Positions 61,094 to 64,000 of a stretch of 64,000 nt of DNA are shown here, in pieces (the first letter of the stretch is position 1; every line of letters begins with the position of its first letter). This stretch comes from Pseudomonas sp. RIT409. GTDB taxonomy: Bacteria; Pseudomonadota; Gammaproteobacteria; Pseudomonadales; Pseudomonadaceae. Both the position numbers and the translations under genes were made by a program. The notes beneath the pieces were generated by a model, which saw only the letters and a list, made by a program, of their open reading frames with translations, searched no databases and was not told where the DNA came from. The stretch is taken from NCBI RefSeq assembly GCF_003052515.2, contig NZ_QARE02000023.1, positions 1-64,000 of the forward strand, given 5' to 3'.

Positions 61094-61765
61094 TTATTCG
61101 CCAACGCTGATTTTCAAGCCAGCGGCAATTGCAAAAGGTGTCAGCGTTATAGCGAGTGCTGTCAGGCTGCCAAGCCAAAGCAGATAGCCGGTCGCAGGCA
61201 TGCCCTCAAGTGCAGCTTGCAGGGCTCCGCTGCCCAGAATCAGCACCGGGATGTACAACGGCAGAATCAGCAGCGCCAAGAGCAGACCGCCACGCTTGAG
61301 CCCAACCGTCAACGCAGCCCCCACTGCCCCGAGCAGGCTCAATACCGGCGTGCCCAGCAACAATGACCCTAACAATACGGGAAGGCACGCCGTGGGCAAC
61401 CCCAGCATGAGCGCCAGCAGCGGCGACAACAGCACCAGCGCCAGGCCGGAAAAGGCCCAGTGGGCCGCCACCTTGGCCAGCACCAATAGCGCCAGCGGGT
61501 GCGGTGACAACACCCATTGTTCCAGCGAGCCGTCTTCGAAGTCACTGCGAAACAGGCCGTCCAGCGACAGCAAGACCGACAACAGGGCAGCCACCCAGAC
61601 CAGCCCAGGCGACAGCGTCTGCAGCAATTGTGCCTGCGGCCCTACCGCCAGCGGAAACAGGGCGATGACAATCGCGAAGAACACCAGCGGATTGAGCAAT
61701 TCAGCGGGGCGACGAAACAGCAACCGGGCTTCGCGGGCGATCAGCGAAGCGAAGACATGACTCAT
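61094..61765 (-). CDS. ccmB: Heme exporter protein CcmB
   Basis: 223 residues from ATG 61765 (MSHVFASLIAREARLLFRRP), overlapping the ccmA stop by four bases. Six membrane spans; ABC-2 type permease partner of CcmA, with PAELLNPLVFFAIVIALFPL and DFEDGSLEQWVLSPHPLALL as family stretches. The CcmAB ABC unit uses ATP to release holo-CcmE. Confidence 0.95.
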   Translation of the reverse strand: MSHVFASLIAREARLLFRRPAELLNPLVFFAIVIALFPLAVGPQAQLLQTLSPGLVWVAALLSVLLSLDGLFRSDFEDGSLEQWVLSPHPLALLVLAKVAAHWAFSGLALVLLSPLLALMLGLPTACLPVLLGSLLLGTPVLSLLGAVGAALTVGLKRGGLLLALLILPLYIPVLILGSGALQAALEGMPATGYLLWLGSLTALAITLTPFAIAAGLKISVGE

Positions 61766-62397
61766 ACGGCCCATTGCCCCAGATCCAGATCGCGATAGGT
61801 GGCCGGCTTGCGGCTCAGCACATGGTGCGTCGTCAAGACCACCACGCCGCCCTGCTCGCAATGCACCGCCAAGTGCTCCTCCAATTGCGCCACACCCTGC
61901 TTGTCCAGCGCGGTGAACGGCTCGTCGAGCATCCACAACCCCGGCCCCGGCAGGAACAACCTGGCCAACGCGACCCGGCGCTTTTGTCCGGCGGACAAGG
62001 TGTGACACGGCACATCCTCGAAGCCGCGCAGTCCAACGGCTTCGAGGGCGCTCCAGATCTGCGCCGTGTCCAGCCGGTGGTGAAGCGCGCAGAGCCAGGT
62101 GAGGTTTTCGACGGGCGTGAGCACGTCCTTGATCCCTGCTGAATGGCCGATCCATAACAGGTGGTGCGCCAGATTGCTTCGCTGCGCGGCCATGGGGCTA
62201 CCGTCCAGCAGCACATCACCTGCAGTGGGCTGCATCAGGCCACTGAGCAGGCGCAACAGGCTGGTTTTGCCGCTGCCGTTGGGGCCGCTGATCTGCACCA
62301 TGTCCCCGGCCGACAGGCGTAGATCGAGGTGCTCGAACAACAGTCGCCAGTCGCGCTCGCACGCGAGCCCTGTGGCTTCCAGAACGGGGATCGACAT
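61762..62397 (-). CDS. ccmA: Heme exporter ATP-binding protein CcmA
   Basis: 211 residues. ABC ATPase: Walker A ISGPNGSGKTSLLRLLSG (near 36-53), signature TLSAGQKRRVALARLFL and Walker B LWMLDEPFTALDKQG. First gene of the ccmABCDEFGHI operon; an AAGG ribosome site precedes the ATG. The 141-base region to the divergent fliK gene must contain promoters for both. Confidence 0.96.
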   Translation of the reverse strand: MSIPVLEATGLACERDWRLLFEHLDLRLSAGDMVQISGPNGSGKTSLLRLLSGLMQPTAGDVLLDGSPMAAQRSNLAHHLLWIGHSAGIKDVLTPVENLTWLCALHHRLDTAQIWSALEAVGLRGFEDVPCHTLSAGQKRRVALARLFLPGPGLWMLDEPFTALDKQGVAQLEEHLAVHCEQGGVVVLTTHHVLSRKPATYRDLDLGQWAV

Positions 62398-62538
62398 GGG
62401 GACCTTCTTTTCGGATGGCAGGTAGGCAGCCGTTCAAGTCAAGGGCGCAGCGGCCGTTATACTTTGTTGCAGCTTAGCGAGTGCTGGATTATGCCAGCTT
62501 GAGCCCTCCAGAGCGCAATTTTACCGAGTCGGGATCTG

Positions 62539-64000
62539 ATGACAGGCGATATACCCAATCTTGCACCCGTTGCCGCCGCCACCGCACTGTTACGCGCGGG
62601 CGTGGCCGCCGGGGAAGTCCTCAAGCTGGTCGAGCCTCGGGAAGGCTTGCTGAGTGCGGGCCAGGTCGCCAACGCCGAAGTGGTCAGCCTCAGACAATTG
62701 GGCCAGGACTTCCAGCTGTTGCTGAAATTGACGATGGACAGCGGGCGCCAGACCACCCTCCCCGTCAGCAGCTCGCTGCCGTTGACGCCGGGCACGACAG
62801 TGAACGTGGCCCAAGGCTCGGCGGATACGCTGACCATCAGCCTGCAGGACCTGCAAAAAGCAATCGCCAACAGCCTGACGCAGATCGACACCCGGCAGCT
62901 CCCTGCTGGCACCTTGCTGCAAGGCAAGGTGCTGACCACACAGGTGGTGGCGCAAAATGTCGCGCAATTGGCCAGCCAGCCGGGCGCCGCAGCGACCTAT
63001 CGTTCGATCGTCCTGTTGCTCAACACGGCCCTGGCCGGCAGCAGCCTGACCGTGGACAGCCCGCAAGCGCTGCGGGTGGGCAGCCTGTTGAGCGCCCAGG
63101 TGCAGAGCAGCCAGGCGCTGAACTTTATTGCGCTGCCGGATCGCCTCGACGAGTTGGCCCTGGCCCAGCAATTGTCGACCCAGCAAAGCCGTCAGGCTTC
63201 CCTGCAAAGTCTGTTCGCCGCGCTGCAGAACCTGCCGCCGCCCTCCACGACGGCGCCAGATCCGCTGACACCGTCATTACGCGCCAGCATCGAGCAATTG
63301 TTCGCCGACCTTCCGGACCTGCAGCAACTCACCACCGCCAAAGGCGTCGCCCAGGCCCTTAACGCCAGCGGACTGTTCATGGAGTCGCGCTTGCTTGCCG
63401 GGGAAAACCCGACGCTGATACCGGACCTGAAAGCCAACCTGCTGCGCGTCATTGCGCAAATCCTTCCCGGCGTGCCCGGGAACGTGACCTATAACGATGC
63501 AGCGGCCGCCAACACCCTGGCCCGCGCGATGCCGGGGTTCGTGCGCAATGCGCTGGGAACCCTGGGACTGGTGGCCGCGCCGAACACGCCGACGCATTTC
63601 CCATTGCCGGCCAGAACCCTGGGCAGCCCGCAGAACCCGGACGACCTGGAAACCCTGCTCAAGCTGGCAGCGGGCGCCCTCTCGCGCCTGCAAAGCCACC
63701 AGTTGGGCGGGCTGGAGCAGACGCGCACCAACGCCGATGGCACCCAAGTGACCACCTGGCAACTGGAAATTCCCATGCGCAACGCCCATGACGTGGTGCC
63801 GCTGCAAGTCAAGCTGCAGCGTGAAGACACTGCGGAGCGTGAAGACACCCCCGACGCGGTGACCCCTCCCAAGGAAAAGGAAAAGCTCTGGCGCGTCGAG
63901 CTGGCGTTCGACCTCGAGCCGCTGGGGCCGCTGCAGGTCCAGGCGCAGTTGGTGGGGGGCAGCCTGTCGAGCCAGATGTGGGCTGAACGGGAAGGCGCTG
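62539..64000 (+). CDS. fliK: Flagellar hook-length control protein FliK, 3' end outside window
   Basis: 487 codons are seen from ATG 62539 (MTGDIPNLAPVAAATALLRA) and the frame is still open at the window end. The first 300 residues are Gln/Leu/Ala-rich helical sequence typical of FliK N-terminal rulers (LAQQLSTQQSRQASLQSLF). From about 445 the conserved Flg_hook domain starts (LWRVELAFDLEPLGPLQVQA, then VGGSLSSQMWAEREG), which contacts FlhB to switch export substrate. It lies beside ccmA, divergent. Pseudomonads keep two FliK-like genes; this copy may be the one outside the main flagellar cluster. Confidence 0.85.
   Translation, partial: MTGDIPNLAPVAAATALLRAGVAAGEVLKLVEPREGLLSAGQVANAEVVSLRQLGQDFQLLLKLTMDSGRQTTLPVSSSLPLTPGTTVNVAQGSADTLTISLQDLQKAIANSLTQIDTRQLPAGTLLQGKVLTTQVVAQNVAQLASQPGAAATYRSIVLLLNTALAGSSLTVDSPQALRVGSLLSAQVQSSQALNFIALPDRLDELALAQQLSTQQSRQASLQSLFAALQNLPPPSTTAPDPLTPSLRASIEQLFADLPDLQQLTTAKGVAQALNASGLFMESRLLAGENPTLIPDLKANLLRVIAQILPGVPGNVTYNDAAAANTLARAMPGFVRNALGTLGLVAAPNTPTHFPLPARTLGSPQNPDDLETLLKLAAGALSRLQSHQLGGLEQTRTNADGTQVTTWQLEIPMRNAHDVVPLQVKLQREDTAEREDTPDAVTPPKEKEKLWRVELAFDLEPLGPLQVQAQLVGGSLSSQMWAEREGA

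Noticed and set aside
1..64000. tRNA, rRNA, CRISPR, prophage or integrase genes
   Set aside because: I looked for CCA-ending cloverleaf-like ends near island borders, regular spacer repeats and integrase or transposase frames and found none.

Overview
The window is a high-G+C chromosomal segment of a Pseudomonas species. This rests on the protein content (single cbb3 oxidase operon with ccoGHIS, a complete ccmABCDEFGHI operon next to fliK, aroC/prmB/folE block), on GTAGGAGCGCGCTTGCCCGCGA-type REP sequences, and on many Pseudomonas-typical small genes. The species cannot be fixed from sequence alone; the repeats and gene order fit the P. fluorescens/P. syringae side of the genus. I saw no rRNA, tRNA or CRISPR array.

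Layout. 1-4257: 3' part of aconitase A, a CPBP membrane protease and an Aer-type PAS chemoreceptor. 4267-13391: an accessory island, visibly richer in A+T in places, with four related modular beta-sandwich (Ig-like) proteins that lack signal peptides (4451-5104, 5525-6178, 8926-10788, 10851-12761), a divergent autotransporter (6285-8576), a small orphan ORF and a shared 19-bp upstream motif. The largest of the four ends in a BIG2-like domain plus a C-type-lectin-like domain, as in intimin/invasin passengers. 14061-15072: a 1-kb gene-free stretch carrying a 140-bp MITE-like element. 15073-23921: ccoNOQP-ccoGHIS and a TauE/SafE-type membrane protein; hemN and anr, which usually follow in pseudomonads, are absent. 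24043-30314: PlsC-type acyltransferase, CorA-type channel, a REP array, a glutamine-amidotransferase-like protein, and a thiolase/FadJ-like beta-oxidation pair behind a perfect Anr/FNR box. 30775-34643: a 31-aa membrane peptide, a cysteine-less rhodanese-like protein, and the transglutaminase/alpha-E/ATP-grasp trio. 34882-41876: a probable sRNA, RraB-family protein, LTA-synthase-type sulfatase, small membrane and hypothetical proteins, an ankyrin protein, a second copy of the MITE, a sigma-54-driven DUF3509 gene and a LuxR solo. 42218-51753: a degenerate acireductone dioxygenase homologue, MFS transporter, aroC, hydrolase, GNAT-like protein, prmB, isochorismatase-like protein, smrA, folE and a glutaredoxin-like protein. 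51849-54792: urea transporter with a dyad abutting its start codon, K+ channel, and a lone sulfate-binding protein. 54850-64000: lipoprotein, the ccm operon (minus strand) and a truncated fliK.

The two respiratory blocks belong together: Ccm attaches heme c to CcoO and CcoP, and CcoGHIS supply copper and assemble the oxidase. The most novel part is the 4.3-13 kb island. Several enzymes in the window keep the fold but have lost a key residue (MtnD-like protein, rhodanese, isochorismatase-like protein), and I flag each.
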